From the NCBI GenBank assembly GCA_020720565.1, contig DYOK01000123.1, positions 1 through 7,934 on the forward strand: a stretch of 7,934 nt of DNA, written 5' to 3'. Under the pieces are notes generated by a model. The model searched no databases. It was not told where the DNA came from and saw nothing but the letters and a program-made list of their open reading frames with translations. The position numbers and the translations under genes were made by a program. Position 1 is the first letter of the stretch. Each line of letters begins with the position of its first letter. Positions 1 to 5,559 of this stretch are shown here, one piece after another. Origin of the DNA: Acetofilamentum sp. GTDB taxonomy: Bacteria; Bacteroidota; Bacteroidia; Bacteroidales; JAFGXI01.

Positions 1-226
1 CTTTTTTTGTCTTAAGCGATTGAATAGATGTGGTTTCGAGCGCTTTGTTGTAGTGCGAGAGAGCCAGTTCGTAATTGTGTTCGGCATAGGCTTTATCTCC
101 CGCTAAAAGGTTTGTCTCGAAATTGTGTCCATATACCGACCCAATTAGAAACCATCCAAATATTACGGATTTAATTCCGAACAAAAACAGAGTTTTTAAT
201 TGTCCTATTTTGAACCTTTGATGCAT
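1..226 (-). CDS. TPR-repeat protein, N-terminal part (cut by window edge)
   Basis: Reading the minus strand from an ATG at 226-224 gives an open frame of 75 codons that runs off the left edge of the window, so only the N-terminus is present. Residues about 11-33 are strongly hydrophobic (FLFGIKSVIFGWFLIGSV), consistent with a signal peptide or membrane anchor. Residues about 38-66 (LLAGDKAYAEHNYELALSHY followed by NKALE) fit the tetratricopeptide-repeat consensus. The start lies 28 bp after the stop of the upstream TPR gene on the same strand, so the two are probably one operon. The first TPR aligns with that of the neighbour (both have G, then A, Y, ALS, Y and ALE at the same spacing), which suggests tandem duplication. 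No function can be named; TPR proteins usually act as protein-protein scaffolds or as sensor domains. The missing C-terminus could carry an output domain. Confidence 0.8.
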   Translation of the reverse strand, partial: MHQRFKIGQLKTLFLFGIKSVIFGWFLIGSVYGHNFETNLLAGDKAYAEHNYELALSHYNKALETTSIQSLKTKK

Positions 227-254
227 TGGCGAATTAATTTTCGGTATATTTCTG

Positions 255-1529
255 TTACTCGGGCAAATCTAAATTGTCGTCAGTTGATTTATCTCTAAAA
301 GAAATTTCCGATTGGCCTTCGTACTTGTTAATTAAACGTTCGTATTGGAAGTTTAAATCTTGAAGTTGTTTCTCCGATTTTGATAATGCTTTGTGTTGGT
401 CTTCGAGCATTCTTTTTGAGTTGGCCAAATTACGACGTTGTAAGTAAAACACAGCGATAAAGACGAGCATAAATATAGCGACCCCCGATAGTGTCCAAAT
501 ATATTTGCGTTGCGTACCGAGTTGTAATTCGTTAATGGCACGACTGTTTTTAAGATCCTCGTTTTCTTTTTCGGTTTCACGTATTCTGTATTTGGCTTCC
601 ATCTCGGCAAACTCTCTGTTCAGATTGGATGCATTGATACTATCGTTGGTTTGTTTATGTAACTCCAAATAGCTTAATGCTGATGCGAAATTTTTGGCCG
701 CTTTGTGCATTTTATAGATGCTTTTATAGGTTTCGTTAATATACAAAAGCCCGTTGATTTTTTTCGATTGCACCTCGGCCCACGCTAAATAGCGAGCCGC
801 ATTTTCGAAATCGGTTACCGCAGTATAGTAATCGCCCAAGTTGATATGTGTGATTAGCAATAAAACGGTGTCTTTGGTTTGTTGCGATATCTTACGTGCT
901 TCGGTAAAATAACTCAGTGCATTCTCCATATGTTTGAGTTCCATCTCAACCAAGCCTAGATTCATTGCCGCAGTAACTAAACCTTTGTTGTCGCCCATGG
1001 TTTTAAATAGTTCGTACGATTTTGTGTAATAGAGCTGAGCCGTATCGACCTTTTGCATATCAATATAAACCCCGGCGATGTTGTTGTATAAACCCGCCAA
1101 TCGCTGGGGGTCTTTTGTCATATATTTAACCGATTTAAAGTAATTGTCGAGTGCTTTCTGGGTCTCACCCATATATTTAAAATTGATACCAATTCGATTG
1201 TAGGCTCTAGCCATTAAGTTTGAATCGGTTTTAACAATTGGCTTTTCAAGATATTTATACAAAAATTTTAAAGAATTCTGATATTCGGCTTTTTCTGAGT
1301 GGGCTTCTGAAATCTGAAAGAGTATGTTTAAATCTTCTTTGCTACGCAATAGGCGTTCTGGACGATCCTCTAAAGCTGTTGCATAGAAACTTAATGCTTT
1401 GTCGTATTCACGTTTTTCAAGCGCTTCGTTTCCTTTAACAAAAAACTCGTTAAATTTTGATTGAGCCGTTGCGTTGAACCAAGTCATAAGAACAAAAACA
1501 GGAACAATAACCCACATTCTTTTAATCAT
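255..1529 (-). CDS. Exported TPR-repeat protein with C-terminal transmembrane helix and coiled coil
   Basis: A 424-aa protein. Residues 1-23 form a signal peptide (VIVPVFVLMTWF core, ending TAQ). Residues about 25-297 hold at least five or six TPR units, seen as repeated A..Y/G..A...Y patterns, for example 25-58, 107-139, 146-178, 185-217 and 225-257. A charged helix (303-338, rich in E, K and R) leads into one transmembrane segment (343-363, YIWTLSGVAIFMLVFIAVFY) and then a cytoplasmic coiled coil (364-402). This TPR-helix-TM-coil plan is common in Bacteroidota signalling proteins, where the coil normally leads into a histidine-kinase or HTH domain. Here the protein ends about 20 residues after the coil, so no output domain is present. 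The predicted topology puts the TPRs in the periplasm. It is followed 28 bp later by a second TPR gene. The ATG at 1529 is chosen because it starts the signal peptide; a second ATG at codon 5 is possible. Role: probably sensing or scaffolding, by inference only. Confidence 0.9.
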   Translation of the reverse strand: MIKRMWVIVPVFVLMTWFNATAQSKFNEFFVKGNEALEKREYDKALSFYATALEDRPERLLRSKEDLNILFQISEAHSEKAEYQNSLKFLYKYLEKPIVKTDSNLMARAYNRIGINFKYMGETQKALDNYFKSVKYMTKDPQRLAGLYNNIAGVYIDMQKVDTAQLYYTKSYELFKTMGDNKGLVTAAMNLGLVEMELKHMENALSYFTEARKISQQTKDTVLLLITHINLGDYYTAVTDFENAARYLAWAEVQSKKINGLLYINETYKSIYKMHKAAKNFASALSYLELHKQTNDSINASNLNREFAEMEAKYRIRETEKENEDLKNSRAINELQLGTQRKYIWTLSGVAIFMLVFIAVFYLQRRNLANSKRMLEDQHKALSKSEKQLQDLNFQYERLINKYEGQSEISFRDKSTDDNLDLPE

Positions 1530-1671
1530 CTTTTCAGTATATTAGTTAATAAAGTTCTTTAAAAAAAAGAAATATTACTGTGATTACGGCTTTTAGCATA
1601 AGAAATCAACAACTTATTGTTATTAAATTCACATTCGCTTGGAGCCAACTCATCGGGGGGGTTAGTGGTTG

Positions 1672-1679
1672 CAAATTTA
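1672..1679 (-). promoter_or_regulatory. Candidate -7 box for the TPR operon
   Basis: On the minus strand these bases read TAAATTTG, an exact match to the Bacteroidota -7 consensus TAnnTTTG. It would give a transcript starting near 1665, with a leader of about 135 nt before the ATG at 1529. No clear TTG -33 element lies at the usual distance. An exact match can occur by chance in AT-rich DNA of this length, so the call is tentative. Confidence 0.3.
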
Positions 1680-1984
1680 ATAAATTCCCTGTAAGTGTAA
1701 GTGTGATAAATGGTTTTAATTGCAAAAAATTCGTTTTTTTACTTTGTACTAATAAAGTATTTAGATTGAATAGTCTTCGAATATGCTTTCATTAATATCG
1801 ATAATCCAGACAAATGCAATAAGTTTTTTAAAAAAATTAAAAATTGAGGCATCATGTTTTTTATAGTTTATTTTACATTCTAACCCTGAATTTAAATGCT
1901 GGGCAAGTATCAATCAAATAAACAATAATAGGCATCTTTTACGCAAATCCATCTGAAATAACATGTTATAAAGCACAACTATTG

Positions 1985-2002
1985 AGTACGAAATAATGTA
2001 CT
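1985..2002. repeat. Short inverted repeat AGTAC-N8-GTACT
   Basis: AGTAC at 1985-1989 is mirrored by GTACT at 1998-2002, with an 8-base spacer. It lies just upstream of the candidate -7 box at 2011, where a repressor or activator could bind. The arms are only 5 bp long, so chance is a serious alternative. Confidence 0.25.
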
Positions 2003-2010
2003 ATTCTGCA

Positions 2011-2018
2011 TAAATTTG
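2011..2018 (+). promoter_or_regulatory. Candidate -7 box for the M48 protease gene
   Basis: TAAATTTG matches the Bacteroidota -7 consensus TAnnTTTG exactly. A TTG at 1982-1984 could serve as the -33 element, but the 26-base spacing is longer than usual. Transcription would start near 2025 and give a leader of about 110 nt. The box overlaps the left arm of an inverted repeat (2015-2041). Confidence 0.35.
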
Positions 2019-2041
2019 ACACTTTATAAAATTTTGTCAAA
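2015..2041. repeat. Inverted repeat TTTGACA-N13-TGTCAAA, possible operator
   Basis: Perfect 7-bp arms at 2015-2021 and 2035-2041 are separated by 13 AT-rich bases. The left arm overlaps the candidate -7 box at 2011-2018, and the repeat would span the predicted transcription start. That placement suits a dimeric repressor. No T-tract follows, so it is not a terminator. Confidence 0.35.
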
Positions 2042-2077
2042 ACGTTAAATATTTATATTTTTTAAAAATTTTTAACA

Positions 2078-2108
2078 TTGTACAATTGTAATATATTCTA
2101 GGCTTTTG
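2078..2108 (+). promoter_or_regulatory. Alternative, weaker promoter for the M48 protease gene
   Basis: A TTG at 2078-2080, inside the palindrome ATTGTACAAT (2077-2086), lies 18 bases before TAGGCTTTTG (2099-2108). The latter resembles TAnnTTTG but carries two extra bases. The start would be near 2115, leaving a short leader before the ATG at 2138. It competes with the exact box at 2011. Confidence 0.25.
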
Positions 2109-2137
2109 CCCTTAAACCATTTAAGAAAAATTTTCGC

Positions 2138-4213
2138 ATGAAATTTCTAACTTATTTATTTGTATTGACCAGTATGGCTGTTTTTGGTCAAGTCGATTTC
2201 GACAATTACCGATTTATAGAATCAAAAGGGCCTATTCCCAGCGACTTCTACGATTGGTCGCCCGAGAAATATGCCAGCGAATTGGTCGAACTCGAAAAAA
2301 AGCAAAAAGAAGACTTAAGCAAAGTAAAAGACCAATATATCGTGTCTACATCGTACGAGATTAAGAAAATAATGCGAAGTGGTTTAGTTACATACAACGA
2401 TCCATTGTCAAATTATTGTAATAAAATCTTAGATATTCTTTTGGTTAATCAGCCCGACTTGAGGAAAAAAATAAGGGTTTACATACTCAAATCGACTGAA
2501 GCTAACGCCTTCTCGACCAATAACGGTATTATTTTCGTTACAGTTGGTCTATTAGCTCAAGTTGAAAACGAAGCCCAGTTAGCCTATGTGTTATCGCACG
2601 AGCTAGCACACTACACCAAAGGTCACCATGCCAAAGATTATATTTTACGCGACAAATACGAAAACGACAAAAATTTGACTTATACTCAAAAATTGAATTC
2701 TTTGTTTTCGTATTCAAAAGAACAAGAATTCGAAGCCGATAAATACGGCTATTTAAACTACTATTCAACAGCCAATTATGCCTCATCTCAGGTCGATCAA
2801 TGTTTTGACATGCTTTTGTACTCGCACCTTCCATTCGACGAAGTCGAGTTCAAACTCGATTTTTTCAATATAGACACCTTGAAGCTGCCCAAAGAATTTG
2901 TGGTCGAGAAATACAACGAAATCGAATCGCTCGAGAATGTAGACGACAGTAAAATGACCCACCCCAACATTTTGAAAAGACGTATTTACATGAGTACTTT
3001 TTTGGAAGAAAGTGGCACGGATAATGGCAGTTTGTTTAAACTCGACAAGGAAGAATTTGATTTAACCCAAAAAATCGCCCGATTCGAATTAAGTCATTTA
3101 TTCAATCTGGAATATGAGTTCGAACAAGCGTTCTACAACAGCTATTTATTGCTTCAAAAAAACCCTAACAACCAGTTTTTAGAAACCAATATTGTCGAAT
3201 CGATATACAGTTTAAATTTTTATAAAAACAGAGGGTCGTACAACAGTGCACACGAAAAGTCGAAGAATATCGAAGGTTACAGACAACAGGTGAACCAGGT
3301 TTTCGACAAAATTCAAAGCAGCGAGCTTAACTTAACTGCCTTACGTTTTTCTTGGCGATTAGCCACCAAATACCCTAACGACGATTATATTAAACAGCTA
3401 AGAGACAGTGTAATATCGGACGTTTCTAAATATTACAAAAACAGCATAAATAATTTACCTACTAAGTTTAAAAATCCATCGGACACCTTGCAAGCCAGTG
3501 CCGAAGGCTTAACCAAAACCGAAAAAATTAAACTTAAAAGAACTTCGCAAACCACAAGCACATTTTTCGACTACTCGTTGGTGGGTTTAAGCAACTTAAC
3601 CGATTTATATGATATTTATGACAAAATGATTCTTGAGCGTGCCCAATATGCCAACGAAGATTCTTTACTTGCGTTAAAAAATAATCAGAAAAAAAATAAA
3701 GGCTTAAGTTTAGGGATTAAACACACGCTTATGTTGCCGCCATATTACGAACTGTATATGCCAAACGGAAAATTTTCTGAATTTATTAAAGCTTATGACG
3801 CTCGAAGCAAAGAATTTGTGGTTCTCATCGATAAAATGACCAATAAAATTGGCTTACAAACCACCAAATTTTCGCTCGAACATGTGGGAGAAAATGACAA
3901 AGGTCTATTTAATGACTTCGCCTTGTTTACGCAATGGATTATCCAGTACGATTCGCAAAGCGAAGAGGGATACCTAATGTCGTCGAGACGCTATATGGCA
4001 GAAATTGCTAAAAAATACAACACCCCTTACTTTACATGGGTGGCCGTCGATTACGAAGGCCGATATGCATATCTAAAAGTAGTAACCCTCGATTTTACGA
4101 CCAGTAAAGTAATGATTTCTTATAGAAAAGAAATTAGTGCTTCGGCAAAAGATGTATTAAAATCGAATTTATATTATGTATTTATGCAGCTTTATCGCGA
4201 CAAAAAAAACTAA
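2138..4213 (+). CDS. Periplasmic M48-family zinc metalloprotease with long C-terminal extension
   Basis: A 691-aa protein with a signal peptide (residues 1-18, ending VFGQ) and no other membrane segment, so probably periplasmic or lipid-free secreted. The M48 core is clear. NAFS (123-126) and a hydrophobic stretch precede LSHELAHY (152-159), whose H154, E155 and H158 form the HExxH zinc site. E197 in the ExxxD element (EFEAD, 197-201) should be the third zinc ligand. THP at 274-276, followed by R281, matches the M48 THP-x-x-x-x-R element; in E. coli BepA the corresponding histidine regulates the active site. The metalloprotease part ends near residue 290. Residues 300-691 belong to no domain I recognise: 310-435 look helical, possibly TPR-like, and 520-690 look mixed alpha/beta. 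BepA-type M48 enzymes act in outer-membrane protein quality control; that role here is inference, though a small barrel-like gene follows 98 bp downstream. The ATG at 2138 directly precedes the signal peptide. Confidence 0.92.
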   Translation: MKFLTYLFVLTSMAVFGQVDFDNYRFIESKGPIPSDFYDWSPEKYASELVELEKKQKEDLSKVKDQYIVSTSYEIKKIMRSGLVTYNDPLSNYCNKILDILLVNQPDLRKKIRVYILKSTEANAFSTNNGIIFVTVGLLAQVENEAQLAYVLSHELAHYTKGHHAKDYILRDKYENDKNLTYTQKLNSLFSYSKEQEFEADKYGYLNYYSTANYASSQVDQCFDMLLYSHLPFDEVEFKLDFFNIDTLKLPKEFVVEKYNEIESLENVDDSKMTHPNILKRRIYMSTFLEESGTDNGSLFKLDKEEFDLTQKIARFELSHLFNLEYEFEQAFYNSYLLLQKNPNNQFLETNIVESIYSLNFYKNRGSYNSAHEKSKNIEGYRQQVNQVFDKIQSSELNLTALRFSWRLATKYPNDDYIKQLRDSVISDVSKYYKNSINNLPTKFKNPSDTLQASAEGLTKTEKIKLKRTSQTTSTFFDYSLVGLSNLTDLYDIYDKMILERAQYANEDSLLALKNNQKKNKGLSLGIKHTLMLPPYYELYMPNGKFSEFIKAYDARSKEFVVLIDKMTNKIGLQTTKFSLEHVGENDKGLFNDFALFTQWIIQYDSQSEEGYLMSSRRYMAEIAKKYNTPYFTWVAVDYEGRYAYLKVVTLDFTTSKVMISYRKEISASAKDVLKSNLYYVFMQLYRDKKN

Positions 4214-4311
4214 TTTTAGGATAGATCAAAAATTTAACTTAAATTCAAGTATTGTTATACACTAGACAATTTTTGCACAAAAGCATAACTGTCCATTAAA
4301 ATATTTAACAA

Positions 4312-4992
4312 ATGAAAAAGGCCATTCTTTCTATCGCAATTTTATCAATTTCGCTAATTAGCTTTGCACAAGCGCCAGGTTTTATGGGAAAAACTTGGGC
4401 CATAAAATACGATTTTCATATAATCCCCAGTTTAAGTTCTTTTCCAAACAGCTTGGAAAATCCAAATTCATCGTTTTTAACCATGTTTCATGAATTAAAC
4501 TTATCGAAAGATGTTTCGACCAACATGTCGATTTATTTTACCTATGGCGGGTCAAAAGGAGAACGACCAGGTCATATATTGGTAGAGATACCAGATTATC
4601 AAGATAGTTACGATAATTATAGCGAGGTGGAAGATTACTTTCACCACACACAACACGCTTTGGGTTTTGGTTTGCGTTTTTTTCGTTCAAAATGGCTTGC
4701 ACCTGTGGGTGTTTATAGCCAAGTGGCGGTTTCTTTCGTATCGACACGCGCTTTTTCAGATAACTATGGTGCAAAAACTAGCACAACTACAATAAAAGGA
4801 ACTTTTGGAATTGGAGCACAACGCATGATTTCAGAATCTTTTTTAATCGACATAGGTTATTCAGTCAATTTTAATCTGGTCAGCCCCTTAGTCCTTCTTG
4901 ATGATAAAACTGATTTTAATAGCACACTACAAAGAAGTATGTTTTTAAAAGACATTTTTTATCTAAAAATAGGATTAGGTTTTGTTTTTTAA
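4312..4992 (+). CDS. Probable small outer-membrane beta-barrel protein
   Basis: A 226-aa protein of unrecognised specific family. Residues 1-20 are a typical signal peptide (MKKAILSIAI start, ending SFAQ). The rest has no hydrophobic helix but has alternating polar/hydrophobic strands rich in aromatic residues and glycine, for example 29-37, 70-79, 114-124, 131-144, 158-169, 176-188 and 214-226. The chain ends in FYLKIGLGFVF: a final strand with a terminal phenylalanine, as required for recognition by the BAM assembly machinery. About eight strands fit the length. The segment 82-112 is acidic and tyrosine/histidine-rich and would be an external loop. It lies 98 bp after the M48 protease gene on the same strand. 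A weak -7-like match (AATTTTTG, 4268-4275) lies between them, so it may be read through from the protease gene or have its own start. The function is unknown: porin-like, structural, or a substrate of the protease are all possible. Confidence 0.75.
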   Translation: MKKAILSIAILSISLISFAQAPGFMGKTWAIKYDFHIIPSLSSFPNSLENPNSSFLTMFHELNLSKDVSTNMSIYFTYGGSKGERPGHILVEIPDYQDSYDNYSEVEDYFHHTQHALGFGLRFFRSKWLAPVGVYSQVAVSFVSTRAFSDNYGAKTSTTTIKGTFGIGAQRMISESFLIDIGYSVNFNLVSPLVLLDDKTDFNSTLQRSMFLKDIFYLKIGLGFVF

Positions 4993-5030
4993 TAAAGCAC
5001 AGAAGTCGTTCTGGTAACGAATTAAATTTA

Positions 5031-5043
5031 AACAGAATCTGTT
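5031..5043. repeat. Perfect 13-bp palindrome AACAGA-A-TCTGTT
   Basis: Two 6-bp arms are mirrored around one central A. The palindrome ends one base before the -7 box TATGTTTG at 5045-5052, where the -35/spacer region would be. This position is typical for a regulator site. No T-tract follows, so a terminator for the upstream barrel gene is unlikely. Confidence 0.4.
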
Positions 5044-5044
5044 C

Positions 5045-5052
5045 TATGTTTG
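5045..5052 (+). promoter_or_regulatory. Candidate -7 box for the small secreted protein gene
   Basis: TATGTTTG matches TAnnTTTG exactly and stands 16 bases before the ATG at 5069, giving a very short leader. No clear TTG element lies about 19 bases upstream; the adjacent palindrome at 5031-5043 occupies part of that space, which would suit an activator-dependent promoter. Confidence 0.45.
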
Positions 5053-5068
5053 TAAAACAACTATTTAA

Positions 5069-5389
5069 ATGTTTCTTATAAAATCGAGACTCCTAATTTT
5101 TACATCTCTCAGTTTAGCAGTATTTTTAACGTCGTTTGGACAAAAGGCTAAGGTTTATTACATTGATAATCAATTTAAAAAGTGTAAAATTGCTGATGCT
5201 TTTTACAAACGAGCAATTACCAAAATCGATACCATTTGGCGTGTTAAAGATTACAATCTGAACGAGACTCTTTGTATGACAGGTACTTTTTCCGACAAAG
5301 ATTTAATACCAAATACAAATGATAAAAGTTCAATAAATAAATTTCAGAACACGCTTATTGTCCGACGTAGGCGGATGCCGATGCAATAG
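5069..5389 (+). CDS. Small secreted protein resembling the N-terminus of YwqK/MORN-type proteins, possibly truncated
   Basis: A 106-aa open frame with a clear signal peptide (residues 1-25: LLIFTSLSLAVFLTSFGQ). Residues about 28-76 read VYYIDNQFKKCKIADAFYKR, then a tryptophan-containing WRVKDYNLNETLCMTGTFSD. From memory this pattern (YYxD..., AxxYR/K, W.VKDYYxxGxLxMxGxFSD) is the N-terminal region of Bacteroidota secreted proteins annotated as YwqK-family antitoxin or MORN-variant repeat proteins. In those, repeats of the type YYxNG normally follow. Here the frame instead continues with a polar tail (IPNTNDKSSINKFQN) and ends in a basic stretch (RRRRMPMQ). The protein may be truncated or frameshifted, although the promoter-like box and intact signal peptide argue that it is still expressed. 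No function is assigned. It lies 76 bp after the barrel gene and 170 bp before tgt. Confidence 0.6.
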   Translation: MFLIKSRLLIFTSLSLAVFLTSFGQKAKVYYIDNQFKKCKIADAFYKRAITKIDTIWRVKDYNLNETLCMTGTFSDKDLIPNTNDKSSINKFQNTLIVRRRRMPMQ

Positions 5390-5532
5390 CTGTTTAATCC
5401 TATTCCTATTGGACTTCCGATCATACGGAACTCAGTATTACAGATATACTTTCTTATCTTAAATATCTACATATCATATTGACGATAACAAATGTGGTTT
5501 TAACTGCAAATGTATAATTTGATGCAAATGAT

Positions 5533-5540
5533 TATCTTTG
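5533..5540 (+). promoter_or_regulatory. Candidate -7 box for the tgt-permease operon
   Basis: TATCTTTG is an exact match to TAnnTTTG and lies 19 bases before the tgt ATG at 5560, giving a short leader. The nearest TTTG upstream (5518-5521) is too close to be a normal -33 element, so that half of the promoter is poorly conserved. Its position directly ahead of a housekeeping gene makes it the most believable promoter in the window. Confidence 0.5.
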
Positions 5541-5559
5541 TCGACTGAATTATTCGAAC

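Larger units (their letters stand above)
1530..2137. other. 608-bp divergent intergenic region
   Basis: AT-rich non-coding stretch between the minus-strand TPR operon and the plus-strand M48 protease gene. No convincing gene was seen: the one longer open frame (1580-1795, plus) encodes a low-complexity, family-less 71-residue peptide. It contains candidate promoters for both flanking genes (boxes at 1672-1679 minus and 2011-2018 plus, with a weaker one at 2078-2108 plus), two short inverted repeats (1985-2002 and 2015-2041) and a run of seven G at 1655-1661. It has no tRNA-like cloverleaf and no repeat array. Confidence 0.7.

Noticed and set aside
1641..1690. Stretch with GGTTGCAAAT...ATTCCC that faintly resembles a tRNA T-arm
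   Set aside because: No matching acceptor, D or anticodon arms can be drawn around it, and there is no CCA or discriminator context.
1580..1795. 71-residue open frame on the plus strand in the large intergenic region
   Set aside because: The translation has no recognisable domain or signal peptide, and its composition (scattered C, F, K, N, V) is what AT-rich non-coding DNA gives. It overlaps the likely promoter and leader of the opposite-strand TPR operon.
2538..2834. 98-residue antisense frame inside the M48 protease gene
   Set aside because: It overlaps the HELAH/ExxxD active-site coding region, which is clearly under protein-level constraint on the other strand; the antisense product is unrecognisable.
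5415..5430. Inverted repeat TTCCG-atcata-CGGAA after the small secreted gene, considered as a terminator
   Set aside because: The stem is only 5 bp and no T-tract follows. It may be chance; too weak to annotate.
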